A DNA stretch of 64,000 nt from Blastococcus sp. GTDB taxonomy: Bacteria; Actinomycetota; Actinomycetes; Mycobacteriales; Geodermatophilaceae. The stretch lies in the NCBI GenBank assembly GCA_025465355.1, contig JAODNN010000089.1, positions 27,193 to 91,192 of the forward strand, read 5' to 3'. The notes under the pieces are model-generated. The model saw only the letters and a program-made list of their open reading frames with translations, ran no database searches and was not told where the DNA came from. Below, one piece after another: positions 26,972 to 34,957 of this stretch. Each line of letters begins with the position of its first letter. Within the stretch, counting starts at the first letter, position 1. The translations under genes were made by a program, and so were the position numbers.

Positions 26972-27187
26972 GAACACCATCCTCCCGTGCGGTAGTGACA
27001 GGCGGGGAGGATTCCCCCATACGGGGGGGGTCCGCGAACAGCCGCCGGGGCAGCGGGCCGGCCTTCGGAGAGGTGCGTGCGCGCCGCGGACGCACTACCG
27101 TCGGACCGCGGCTGTTCGCGGCCGGCCCCGCGTCCGGGGCAGCCGGTGACGCCGGTCCGGCGCCACCCTCCGAGCACAGGAGGGCGC

Positions 27188-28384
27188 GTGGAGAGTCCCG
27201 GTCTACACCCCCGCCCGGTCCCCGATTCGCCGTCGGCGGGCGTCGGGGTCCACGGGCCCGCCCGCCCGCCGACGGCAACCACCGCCGGTGCGACCCTCGG
27301 CGTCGAGGAGGAGTTCCACCTCGTCGACCCGGTCACCTTCGCCCTGACGCCGAGCCCCGGGCTGGCCGGCGCCGCGATGCGCGGGGACGTCGGGGTGCGG
27401 CTGCACGCCGAGATCGCCACCACCCAGCTGGAGACGGCGACCGGCATCTGCACGACGCTGGGCGAGGTGCGCACCGAACTGACGGCCGCCCGGGCGCAGG
27501 CGGCCGCGGCGGCCGGACAGGCCGGCGTGGCCGTGCTGGCGGCGTCGACCCACCCCTTCGACAACTGGCGGCAGCAGGCGCTGACGCCATCCCCGCGGTA
27601 CGAGGAGATGGTCGAGCGCTGGGCGGGGCTCGCGCTCCAGCAGGACATCTGCGGCTGCCACGTGCACGTGGGCGTGCCCGATCTGGAGACCGCCGTCGCG
27701 GTCATGGACCGGGCCCGGCCCTACCTGCCCGTGCTGCTCGCCATGACCGGCAGTTCCCCCTTCCACGACGGGGTCGACACCGGCTACGACAGCTACCGCA
27801 CCCTGTGGTGGTCCCGGTGGCCCACGTCGGGGGCGCCCGACCACCTCGGCAGCGAGGGCCGGTTCCGGGAGGTCGTCGAGGGGATGGTGGTCTCCGGGGT
27901 GATTGCGGACGCCTCGCACCTCTACTGGGACATCCGGCCCTCCTACCACCTGCCGACCGTCGAGTTCCGGCTCGCCGACGTGTGCACCGACATCGATGAC
28001 GCCGTCCTGTACGCGGGCATCGTCCGGTCGCTGGTGCGGGTGCTGGCCGGTCGCGCCGCGGCGGACGTGCCGTGCCCTGAGCCGCGCGGGGAACTGTTGC
28101 GCGCGGCCCGGTGGCGGGCCGCCCGGCACGGGATCACGGAGCGGTTGTTCGATCCGGTCCTGGCGACCCTGGTCGACGCGCGACTGGCCGTGCGCAGCCT
28201 GCTCGCGGAGCTCGAGGACGACCTACGGCAGCACGGCGAGTGGGCCGAGATCGAGGGGCTGGTCGAGCAGCTCTTCGCGCGGGGCACGTCGGCGACCTGT
28301 CAGCGGCAGACCTGGCAGCGGACTGCCGACGGCCGGGCGGTGGCCGCGTGGGTGGTCGGCAGGGGTACCGCCCGGCAGGACTGA
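27188..28384 (+). CDS. Glutamate-cysteine ligase-like (GCS2/YbdK) carboxylate-amine ligase
   Basis: 398 residues from GTG 27188 after AGGAGG. The GCS2 core is clear: TLGVEEEFHLVD near residue 38, LHAEIATTQLETATG, CHVHVGVPD, and PTVEFRLADV. These enzymes join glutamate to an amine with ATP, as in the weak gamma-glutamylcysteine ligase YbdK; actinobacteria use them variously, including in ergothioneine (EgtA) and other peptide chemistry. There is no egt gene nearby. Divergent from the diguanylate cyclase gene, 3' end 5 bp from the convergent NADH dehydrogenase gene. Confidence 0.88.
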   Translation: MESPGLHPRPVPDSPSAGVGVHGPARPPTATTAGATLGVEEEFHLVDPVTFALTPSPGLAGAAMRGDVGVRLHAEIATTQLETATGICTTLGEVRTELTAARAQAAAAAGQAGVAVLAASTHPFDNWRQQALTPSPRYEEMVERWAGLALQQDICGCHVHVGVPDLETAVAVMDRARPYLPVLLAMTGSSPFHDGVDTGYDSYRTLWWSRWPTSGAPDHLGSEGRFREVVEGMVVSGVIADASHLYWDIRPSYHLPTVEFRLADVCTDIDDAVLYAGIVRSLVRVLAGRAAADVPCPEPRGELLRAARWRAARHGITERLFDPVLATLVDARLAVRSLLAELEDDLRQHGEWAEIEGLVEQLFARGTSATCQRQTWQRTADGRAVAAWVVGRGTARQD

Positions 28385-28389
28385 GTTGC

Positions 28390-29814
28390 TCAGGCCGATT
28401 CGCTGGTGGCGACGCTGGGGCCCGTGGAAGGGTCCTTGAGGCCGCCGGTCTTCGAGGCCTCGAAGTGCGGGCCCACGTGCTCGAGCGCCAGCCGCCCGTA
28501 GACCTGCTGCTGCGTGGCCACCCGCTGTGACCGGCCGCGGCCCAGGAAGCTGATGAGCCAGTGCAGCACCGTGGTGATCCGGCTCTTGAAGCCCACGATA
28601 TAGAAGAGGTGGACGACCAGCCACATCATCCAGGCGATGAAGCCCTCGAACTTGAGGTTCCCGATCTCGGCGACCGCGTGGAACCGCGAGATCGTCGCCA
28701 TCGATCCCTTGTCGTGGTACTCGAACGGTCCGCGGGGCGCCTTGCCGGCGATCCGCCGCTCGATCTGGTCGGCGGAGTACCGGCCGCCCTGAATGGCTAC
28801 CTGCGCGACGCCAGGAAGCCGGTTCAGCGACATCATGTCGCCGACGACGTGGATCTCCGGGTGATCCGGGAGCGTCAGGTCGGGCAGCACGGAGATCCGG
28901 CCGGCGCGGTCGACCTCGGCGCCGGTCTGCTCGCCGAGGAGCCGGCCGAGGGGGCTGGCCTGGACGCCGGCCGCCCAGATCTTCGTGGCGGCGTTGATGC
29001 GGCGCACCTGGCCGTCGCTGTCCTTGACCTCGATGCCGTCGGCGTCGACCTCGGTGACCATCGCGCCGAGCTGTACCTCGACGCCGATGTCGTTGAGCTG
29101 CCGGCGTGCGCGGCCGCCCAGCTTCTCACCGAACGACGGAAGGATCTTCGGCGCGGCGTCCAGCAGGACGATGCGGGAGGTCGTCGGGTCGATCCGGCGG
29201 AAGTCGTGCTTCAGGGTGCGGTGTGCCAGCTCGGCGATCTGCCCGGCCATCTCCACCCCGGTGGGCCCGGCGCCGACGACGACGAAAGTCATCAGCCGGT
29301 CGATCTCGGCCTGGTCGTCGGCCGCCTCGGCGAGCTCGAAGGCACCGAAGATGCGGCCGCGCAGCTCCAGGGCGTCGTCGATGCTCTTCATGCCGGGTGC
29401 GAACTCGGCGAAGCGGTCGTTGCCGAAGTAGGACTGGCCGGCACCCGCCGCGACGATCAACTCGTCGTAGCGATGCACGGAGGTCCGGCCCAGCACCGTG
29501 GAGGTGACCGTGCGGGCGGTGACGTCGATGTCGACCACGTCGCCGAGCAGCACCACCGCGTTCCGCTGCCGGCGCAGGATCTCGCGGGTGGCCGGGGCGA
29601 TCTCACCCTCGGAGAGGATGCCGGTGGCGACCTGGTAGAGGAGCGGCTGGAACAGGTGGTGGGAGGTCTTGGCGATCACGGTGACATCGACCGGAGCGTC
29701 CTTGAGCGCCTGCGCCGCGAAGAGTCCGCCGAAGCCGGAGCCGATGATGACGACGCGTGGCCGGCCGCTGGGCTGGTCGCTTCCGGCAGGGACACGCGCT
29801 GGTGAAGTCGTCAT
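28390..29814 (-). CDS. ndh: Type II NADH dehydrogenase
   Basis: Single-subunit, non-proton-pumping NADH:quinone oxidoreductase of the respiratory chain. 474 residues from ATG 29814. FAD motif VVIIGSGFGGLFAAQALKD, the diagnostic HHLFQPLLYQVATGILSEGE, NAD motif FVVVGAGPTGVEMAGQIAEL, and EIHVVGDMMSL. A C-terminal hydrophobic segment (AWMMWLVVHLFYIVGFKSR and the following helix) anchors it to the inner membrane face. A start 18 bp upstream (MGDSFI) is possible. Confidence 0.93.
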   Translation of the reverse strand: MTTSPARVPAGSDQPSGRPRVVIIGSGFGGLFAAQALKDAPVDVTVIAKTSHHLFQPLLYQVATGILSEGEIAPATREILRRQRNAVVLLGDVVDIDVTARTVTSTVLGRTSVHRYDELIVAAGAGQSYFGNDRFAEFAPGMKSIDDALELRGRIFGAFELAEAADDQAEIDRLMTFVVVGAGPTGVEMAGQIAELAHRTLKHDFRRIDPTTSRIVLLDAAPKILPSFGEKLGGRARRQLNDIGVEVQLGAMVTEVDADGIEVKDSDGQVRRINAATKIWAAGVQASPLGRLLGEQTGAEVDRAGRISVLPDLTLPDHPEIHVVGDMMSLNRLPGVAQVAIQGGRYSADQIERRIAGKAPRGPFEYHDKGSMATISRFHAVAEIGNLKFEGFIAWMMWLVVHLFYIVGFKSRITTVLHWLISFLGRGRSQRVATQQQVYGRLALEHVGPHFEASKTGGLKDPSTGPSVATSESA

Positions 29815-29935
29815 AATGAATGAGTCTCCCATTCCGGCCGAGGAAGGCACGGCCTGGCCACGAGCGATCCAGCACACAGTCTGCTCCGCCGGGCGCCGGC
29901 TCGCGGCCCGTGCGCTCGTCCCGTACACCCGGAGC

Positions 29936-30356
29936 ATGGGGTCGACCGCCGTCCGGGTCGTGGCTGTTCCGGGCCTGGGGCCCCGCATCGGTGCCGCGAC
30001 TCGACGTCGCCGCCGACCTGCTGCTGGCAGAGCCGGGGGACGGGCCGGTCCTGCTGGTCGGGCACGCGCCGAGCTGTCAGGTCGTGGTCGCCGCCGCGCA
30101 GCGCGACAGCCGGGTCATCGGCGTCGTGCTGCTCGGGCCGACGACCGACCCGCGACTGCGGCGTCTCCCCGTGCTGGCCTGGCGCTGGCTCCGGACGGCG
30201 TTCCACGAGCCGCTGTGGCAGGCGCCGCTGATTCTCGCCCCGGATCGCATCGACACGCGGCTGTCGGACGTGCACGTACCGGTGACCGTCGTGACCGTGC
30301 AGACCCACCCGGTCGAGGTGGCGAACGGCCTGGTTGCATCCGCCGCGCTCAGCTGA
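29936..30356 (+). pseudogene. Decayed alpha/beta hydrolase remnant
   Basis: An N-terminal start with the first beta strand (MGSTAVRVVAVPGLGP) is readable in one frame from 29936, while the nucleophile-elbow region (GPVLLVGHAPSCQVVVAAAQ, then VVLLGPTTDPRL and AWRWLRTAFHE) is in another frame. The roughly 30 residues normally between them are missing, the cap region after APLILAP is shortened, and the C-terminal catalytic His region is absent. This fits a small alpha/beta hydrolase with at least one frameshifting deletion. A single continuous frame from 29820 to 30356 exists (178 codons), so expression of a short protein cannot be excluded. Confidence 0.5.
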
Positions 30357-30828
30357 CGTGAACGGGCAACTCCATGCCCATCGACCGGTGGTTGCCGATC
30401 GAGCAGTAGAAGACGTAGTCGCCGGGCTTCAGTGTCACGTTCAGCGACCCGGTGCCACCGGGAGAGATGCTGTCGGTTCGCGCCACCGAGGCGCCGCCCT
30501 GCTCCACCACGAGGTCGTGGGTGGCGCTGCCCTTGTTGGCGACGGTGATCGTGTACGAGCCGGCGGTCAACGAGCTCTTGTCGAGGGAGATGCTGAAGTC
30601 CGCCTCGGTGGCCGTGATCGAGGTTGCCTGACTCGAGCCGCCTGAGGACGGTGAGCCGGCGGAGACCGTGCTGCTCGGGGCGGGCGCACCGGACGTGGTC
30701 GCCGCGCTGGAACTGGTCGAGGCGCTGCCGCAGGCGGTCAGCGTCAGGGTGGCCACGGCCAGGCCGGCGGCGGCGTGCGAGAGCCGGCGCCGGGCGATCG
30801 GGGCGGGAATGCGGGTCCAGCGGGCCAC
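30349..30828 (-). CDS. Cupredoxin-domain lipoprotein
   Basis: 159 residues from GTG 30828 after GGAGG. A signal peptide with lipobox L30-T-A-C33 predicts a membrane-anchored, exported lipoprotein. A Ser/Thr/Ala-rich linker (about 35-70) leads to a plastocyanin/azurin-like domain with type-1 copper ligands H104 (SATHDLVV), C142, H147 and M152 (FYCSIGNHRSMGM, spacing Cx4Hx4M). Probably an extracytoplasmic electron carrier or copper protein. Upstream gap of 190 bp. Confidence 0.92.
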   Translation of the reverse strand: MARWTRIPAPIARRRLSHAAAGLAVATLTLTACGSASTSSSAATTSGAPAPSSTVSAGSPSSGGSSQATSITATEADFSISLDKSSLTAGSYTITVANKGSATHDLVVEQGGASVARTDSISPGGTGSLNVTLKPGDYVFYCSIGNHRSMGMELPVHVS

Positions 30829-30852
30829 GGGGCTACCTCCGGGGTCGGCGGT

Positions 30853-30978
30853 CTGCCGGCCCGGACGGCCGGCGGAACACGTACGGCGCGGCCTTCAGGA
30901 GCGCCGGCCGCCGACCCGGGCGATCGTCCGGGGGGAGATCGAACCGGGCCGGCACTGGTAGATACGGACGGCGTCCGT
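30853..30978 (-). terminator. Two hairpins downstream of the DoxX gene
   Basis: Going from the DoxX stop on the minus strand, first ACGGAC/GTCCGT (30964-30969 with 30973-30978, 3-nt loop), then GCCGGCC/GGCCGGC (30855-30861 with 30867-30873, 5-nt loop; extendable by one Watson-Crick and one G-T pair to 30853-30875). They probably end the DoxX transcript or lie in the cupredoxin promoter region. No T tract. Confidence 0.4.
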
Positions 30979-31019
30979 TCCCGGTTCATCGGCCTGGGGT
31001 GACCCCGGCCCGAGGGATC

Positions 31020-31511
31020 TCAGTCGGCGCGTCGCGCCTTGCGGGCGGCCTGCTTCGCCATCGAGCGTGCCTTCCGCTCGCTGACCTGGGGCCGGCGGTC
31101 GACCGTCCCGAGGACGAGCAGGCCGACGCCGATTCCGAGCAGCCAGACGTCCTTGGCGACCGCCAGTCCTTCTTGCGTGGGCGCCAGGCTGTTCGGCTTC
31201 CGCATGCCCGGCGTCTTCAGGTAGAGGCCCAGCAGCCCGCCGGAGAAACCGGTGAGCGCGGCACCGGCGACGGCGGTGGGGACGAACGGCGCCAGCAGCA
31301 GGCCGCCGACCGTCAGCTCCGCAACGGCAAGACCCGTGACGAACTGCTGCGGCGGGATCTTCTTCAGGAACGGATAGGTCCCCGATGCGAAGCCGTGCAG
31401 ACCTTTGGCCGTGGCTTCGTCGGCGTGCAGCTTGCCAAGCCCGCTGTTGAGGATGAACGCCCCCGCCGAGATCCGTGGGCCGATCTCGGACAGGGTGATG
31501 GGGAAACGCAT
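31020..31511 (-). CDS. DoxX-family membrane protein
   Basis: 163 residues from ATG 31511 after GGAGGT. Four hydrophobic segments: ISAGAFILNSGLGKLHAD, FVTGLAVAELTVGGLLLAPF, AVAGAALTGFSGGLLGLYL and VWLLGIGVGLLVLGTV, then a basic tail (KARSMAKQAARKARRAD). DoxX-like proteins take part in redox or thiol stress complexes in mycobacteria, but many are uncharacterised. Monocistronic by spacing. Confidence 0.85.
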   Translation of the reverse strand: MRFPITLSEIGPRISAGAFILNSGLGKLHADEATAKGLHGFASGTYPFLKKIPPQQFVTGLAVAELTVGGLLLAPFVPTAVAGAALTGFSGGLLGLYLKTPGMRKPNSLAPTQEGLAVAKDVWLLGIGVGLLVLGTVDRRPQVSERKARSMAKQAARKARRAD

Positions 31512-31576
31512 GGAATACCTCCGACACGGAGTTCGTGCTGCGTCTCTGACCGTCCTCTGGGTCACCCGGTGCAGTG

Positions 31577-31592
31577 CCCACCGGCCGGTGGG
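31577..31592. promoter_or_regulatory. 16-bp perfect palindrome upstream of DoxX gene
   Basis: CCCACCGG followed directly by CCGGTGGG, centred 73 bp upstream of the DoxX start on the minus strand. It is a candidate regulator site; the binding protein is unknown. Confidence 0.4.
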
Positions 31593-31599
31593 TCAACCG

Positions 31600-31633
31600 T
31601 CCGGCGGAGCCCCGGCAAGGAGGCTCCGCCGGA
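31600..31633 (-). terminator. 12-bp stem terminator of the helicase gene
   Basis: Arms 31600-31611 and 31622-31633 are perfect reverse complements around a 10-nt loop, 6 bp past the helicase stop on the minus strand. A good intrinsic-type terminator stem without a T tract. Confidence 0.75.
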
Positions 31634-31638
31634 GAGCG

Positions 31639-33252
31639 TCAGCGACCTCGCCGGGAACGCGCGCTGAACGATGCGGCCGACTGCGAGCCGGCCCGCGCGG
31701 CGAGCTCGGCGCGGGTGCGCGCCGGGCCCCCCGAGCGGCCGGAGCCGCTCCGGCCGCCGGAGTTCCCGGCGGATGAGCCGGATTTCCCGGCGGATGAGGA
31801 GGCGCCGGACCCCGACCCGCTGCGCCGACGGCGACCGCCGCCGCCCTGGCCCTGCGGCTGCGGGGCCGGAGCGGGCGCCGGCTCGACGTAGGGAGCGGCC
31901 GGCCCGGTCAGCGCCGTGATCTCCCGGGCGCCCGGCTTGATCGCCGACACCTCGGGGGTGATCCCGGCCTGCCGGGCGAGCGTGCGCACCTCGCCGGCCT
32001 GGTCGGGCGTGGCGATGGTGACGACGGCGCCCTCGGCCCCCGCTCGGGCGGTGCGGCCCGAGCGGTGCAGGTACGCCTTGTGCTCGGCCGGCGGGTCGAC
32101 GTGCACGACGATCGCGACGTCGTCGACGTGGATGCCGCGGGCGGCGATGTCGGTGGCGCAGAGCACTCGGGTGCTGCCGTTGCTGAACGCCTCGAGGTTG
32201 CGCTCGCGGGCACCCTGGCTCAGGTTGCCGTGCAGGTCGACGGCCGGCACGCCGGCGGCGGTCAGCTGCTTGGCCAGCTTCTTCGCCTGGTGCTTGGTGC
32301 GGGTGAACAGCACGGTGCGGCCGAGACCCGAGGCCAGCTCCTTGACGATCGTCGCCTTGTCGGCGGCGTCGACGCGGAACACGTGGTGCGTCATCGTGGA
32401 CACCGGCGCGACGGCCGGGTCGACCGAGTGCGTCGTCGGGTTGCTCAAGTAGCGCTTGACCAGGACGTCGACGCCGTTGTCCAGCGTGGCTGAGAACAGC
32501 ATCCGCTGACCGACCTTCGGGGTGCGGTCCATGATCCGCTTGACGCCGGGCAGGAAGCCCAGGTCGGCCATGTGGTCGGCCTCGTCGAGAATCGTCACCT
32601 CGATCGCGCCCAGGTCGCAGTGCCCCTGCTGGATCAGGTCCTCGAGGCGGCCGGGGCAGGCGATGACGACGTCGAGGCCGCCCGCGAGCGCCTGCACCTG
32701 CGGGTTCTGGCCGACGCCGCCGAAGACCGTCGTCGTCTTCATGCCCAGCGCACGGGCCAGGGGGTCGACGACGGCGGCGACCTGGTTGGCCAGCTCACGG
32801 GTCGGCACCAGGATCAGCGAGCGCGGCCGCTTGGGCTGCCGCTTGCTGGTCGAGGCGGCGAGGCGGGCCACCAGCGGGAGGCTGAAGGCGAGGGTCTTGC
32901 CGGAGCCCGTGCGACCGCGGCCGAGCACGTCGCGGCCGGCGAGGCTGTCGGGCAGCGTCGCGACCTGGATGGGGAACGGCGCGGTGATGCCGCTGGCGGT
33001 GAGCACCTCGACCAGGGGCGCCGGAACGCCGAGGGCAGCGAAGGTGGTGTCGGTCGGCAGGACGGTCGCGTCACTGCCGGTGGGAACGACGACCGCCGAC
33101 GGGACGGAGGACGGGGCGACCTGCGGACGCGCCTGGGACTGGCTCTGGTCGCCGGCCGGACGGCCACCGCGACCGCGGCCACCACGGGAGCGACGAGGAC
33201 GGTTGTCCCCGGTCCCGGTGGCGGACGAGGGGGAGTTGCTGGGTGAAGTCAT
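31639..33252 (-). CDS. DEAD-box ATP-dependent RNA helicase
   Basis: 537 residues, ATG at 33252. All superfamily 2 motifs are present: Q motif region, GRGRTGSGKTLAF (Walker A), PTRELANQ, LDEADHMADLGF (DEAD), SATLDNG, and HRSGRTARAG. The first about 60 residues and the last about 80 are disordered and rich in Arg, Gly and Ser, typical of RhlE/DeaD-type helicases that bind structured RNA. Likely acts in ribosome assembly or mRNA turnover, particularly in cold or stress. Long upstream region (352 bp). Confidence 0.95.
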   Translation of the reverse strand: MTSPSNSPSSATGTGDNRPRRSRGGRGRGGRPAGDQSQSQARPQVAPSSVPSAVVVPTGSDATVLPTDTTFAALGVPAPLVEVLTASGITAPFPIQVATLPDSLAGRDVLGRGRTGSGKTLAFSLPLVARLAASTSKRQPKRPRSLILVPTRELANQVAAVVDPLARALGMKTTTVFGGVGQNPQVQALAGGLDVVIACPGRLEDLIQQGHCDLGAIEVTILDEADHMADLGFLPGVKRIMDRTPKVGQRMLFSATLDNGVDVLVKRYLSNPTTHSVDPAVAPVSTMTHHVFRVDAADKATIVKELASGLGRTVLFTRTKHQAKKLAKQLTAAGVPAVDLHGNLSQGARERNLEAFSNGSTRVLCATDIAARGIHVDDVAIVVHVDPPAEHKAYLHRSGRTARAGAEGAVVTIATPDQAGEVRTLARQAGITPEVSAIKPGAREITALTGPAAPYVEPAPAPAPQPQGQGGGGRRRRSGSGSGASSSAGKSGSSAGNSGGRSGSGRSGGPARTRAELAARAGSQSAASFSARSRRGR

Positions 33253-33604
33253 CGGTTCCTCAACGCTTGGGTGCCGTCGTCCACCTCGGCGAGCGCGAGC
33301 GCACCTGACCCTGCGCGGTGGCAGGGCGGGCTCACATCGTCAGCGAGACGTCGGACAGCCGGGCGCACCTCGGTGGCGCAGCCTCAGCCCGACGTCGATT
33401 CCTGCCGCTCCGGATGAGCGAGGGCGGCGCCGGTACATCTCACTCAACCAGACCGGTGGCCCGCTTGTTCGATCCTGCGGGGAGGGACACGTCACATCGG
33501 GTGAGCCGTCGCTCACCCGATGTCCGACCCCGCGGGCCGGATCGCTGCCCGGAATGGCCGTTCCGCCGCTCGTTCCGGCATCACCCATCGGTCATGCTCT
33601 CCGG
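33253..33604. other. Gene-free 352-bp divergent intergenic region
   Basis: Separates the DEAD-box helicase from the MFS gene. I see no convincing coding sequence. It must hold both promoters and probably a long helicase leader, as is common for cold-inducible helicases. The only distinct structure is the hairpin at 33494-33523, annotated separately. Confidence 0.6.
33494..33523. promoter_or_regulatory. 13-bp perfect inverted repeat upstream of MFS gene
   Basis: ACATCGGGTGAGC (33494-33506) and GCTCACCCGATGT (33511-33523) around CGTC, ending 81 bp before the MFS start. Could be an operator, or a terminator protecting one of the divergent genes. Confidence 0.5.
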
Positions 33605-34927
33605 GTGACCGCACTCGACCGTTCGAATACCCCGCCGCGGGTCCGGCGCCTCCATCCGGCGTGGCGGGTCGCCGCGGTCACCTTCCTGGCGCTGGTCGGC
33701 GCGGCGGCGTTCCGGGCCGTTCCCGGGGTGCTCATCGACCCACTGCGAGCCGAGTTCGGCTGGTCGGTCACCACCATCTCCACCGCCGTTGCCGTCAACA
33801 TGGCGCTCTACGGCCTCACCGCGCCGTTCGCCGCCGCGCTGATGGAGCGCTTCGGCATCCGACGTGTCGTCATGAGCGCGCTCGTGGTCGTCGCCACCGG
33901 CAGCGGGCTGACCGTCTTCATGACGGCGAGCTGGCAGCTGATCCTGCTGTGGGGCGTGCTCGTCGGCCTCGGCACCGGCTCGATGGCACTGTCCCTGGTG
34001 GCCACGGTGACGGGGCGGTGGTTCGTCGCCCGGCGCGGGCTCGTCTCCGGCGTCCTGACGGCCGGCAGCGCGACCGGCCAGCTCATCTTCCTTCCCCTGG
34101 TTGCCTGGATCGAGCAGCGGTGGGGGTGGCGGCCGGCCGCGCTGGGCACCACCGCGGCGGCTCTCGCCGTCCTGCCACTGGTGGGGTGGCTGCTGCGCGA
34201 CCGCCCGCGTGACCTCGGGGTCGCCCCGTACGGCGGGACGCCGGCCGACGATCTCGAGCCGGTGCGTTCGGGAGCGGCACGCAACGCCGTCCGCGGGCTC
34301 GTCGAGGGCGCGCGGACGCAGCCCTTCTGGCTGCTCGCGGCGGGGTTCTTCATCTGCGGGATGTCGACGAACGGCCTGGTCCAGCCGCATTTCATCCCGG
34401 CCGCGCACGACCACGGGCTGCCGGTGACGACGGCGGCGGGCCTGCTGGCGGTGATCGGTGTCTTCGACATCGCGGGCACGATCTTCTCGGGGTGGCTCAC
34501 CGACCGGTTCGACCCGCGGCTGCTGTTGCTCGGCTACTACGCGCTGCGCGGGTTCTCGCTGTTCCTGCTGCCGACCCTGTTCGGGCCGCATCTGGCGCCC
34601 AGCATGATCGCCTTCATAGTGTTCTACGGGCTGGACTGGGTGGCCACGGTGCCCCCGACGATGGTGCTGTGCCGCGAGCACTTCGGCGTCCGCGCCCCGG
34701 TCGTGTTCGGCTGGGTCTTCGCCTCCCACCAGATCGGTGCGGCGGTCGCCGCGTTCGGCGGTGGCCTGATCCGCGACCTCACCGGCTCCTACGACGACGC
34801 GTGGCTCGCCGCCGGAGGGCTCTGCATGCTCGCGGCGCTGCTGTCGGTCGCGATCCGCCGTCCCGCCGAACCGGTCCCTCCGGTTCCGGCGCCCGAGGAG
34901 GCGGCAGCCACCCACGCCCACGGGTGA
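33605..34927 (+). CDS. MFS transporter
   Basis: 440 residues from GTG 33605; about 12 helices. Marks: RAVPGVLIDPLRAEFGWSVT in the first segment, LMERFGIRRVVMSALVVV (loop 2-3), SGWLTDRFDPRLLLLGYYAL (loop 8-9). The layout resembles monocarboxylate/oxalate-formate type MFS carriers, with substrate unknown. An in-frame ATG at 33554 would add 17 residues. The GMC oxidoreductase/ALDH pair that converges on it could use the same compound; this is speculative. Confidence 0.85.
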   Translation: MTALDRSNTPPRVRRLHPAWRVAAVTFLALVGAAAFRAVPGVLIDPLRAEFGWSVTTISTAVAVNMALYGLTAPFAAALMERFGIRRVVMSALVVVATGSGLTVFMTASWQLILLWGVLVGLGTGSMALSLVATVTGRWFVARRGLVSGVLTAGSATGQLIFLPLVAWIEQRWGWRPAALGTTAAALAVLPLVGWLLRDRPRDLGVAPYGGTPADDLEPVRSGAARNAVRGLVEGARTQPFWLLAAGFFICGMSTNGLVQPHFIPAAHDHGLPVTTAAGLLAVIGVFDIAGTIFSGWLTDRFDPRLLLLGYYALRGFSLFLLPTLFGPHLAPSMIAFIVFYGLDWVATVPPTMVLCREHFGVRAPVVFGWVFASHQIGAAVAAFGGGLIRDLTGSYDDAWLAAGGLCMLAALLSVAIRRPAEPVPPVPAPEEAAATHAHG

Positions 34928-34957
34928 GCCGGCAGAAGGTGCGCGGTCGGGGATCGG

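Noticed and set aside
31668..31830. Short repeats in the helicase tail as a CRISPR-like or tandem array
   Set aside because: They are Gly/Ser/Arg low-complexity codons of the helicase C-terminal tail, with irregular spacing.
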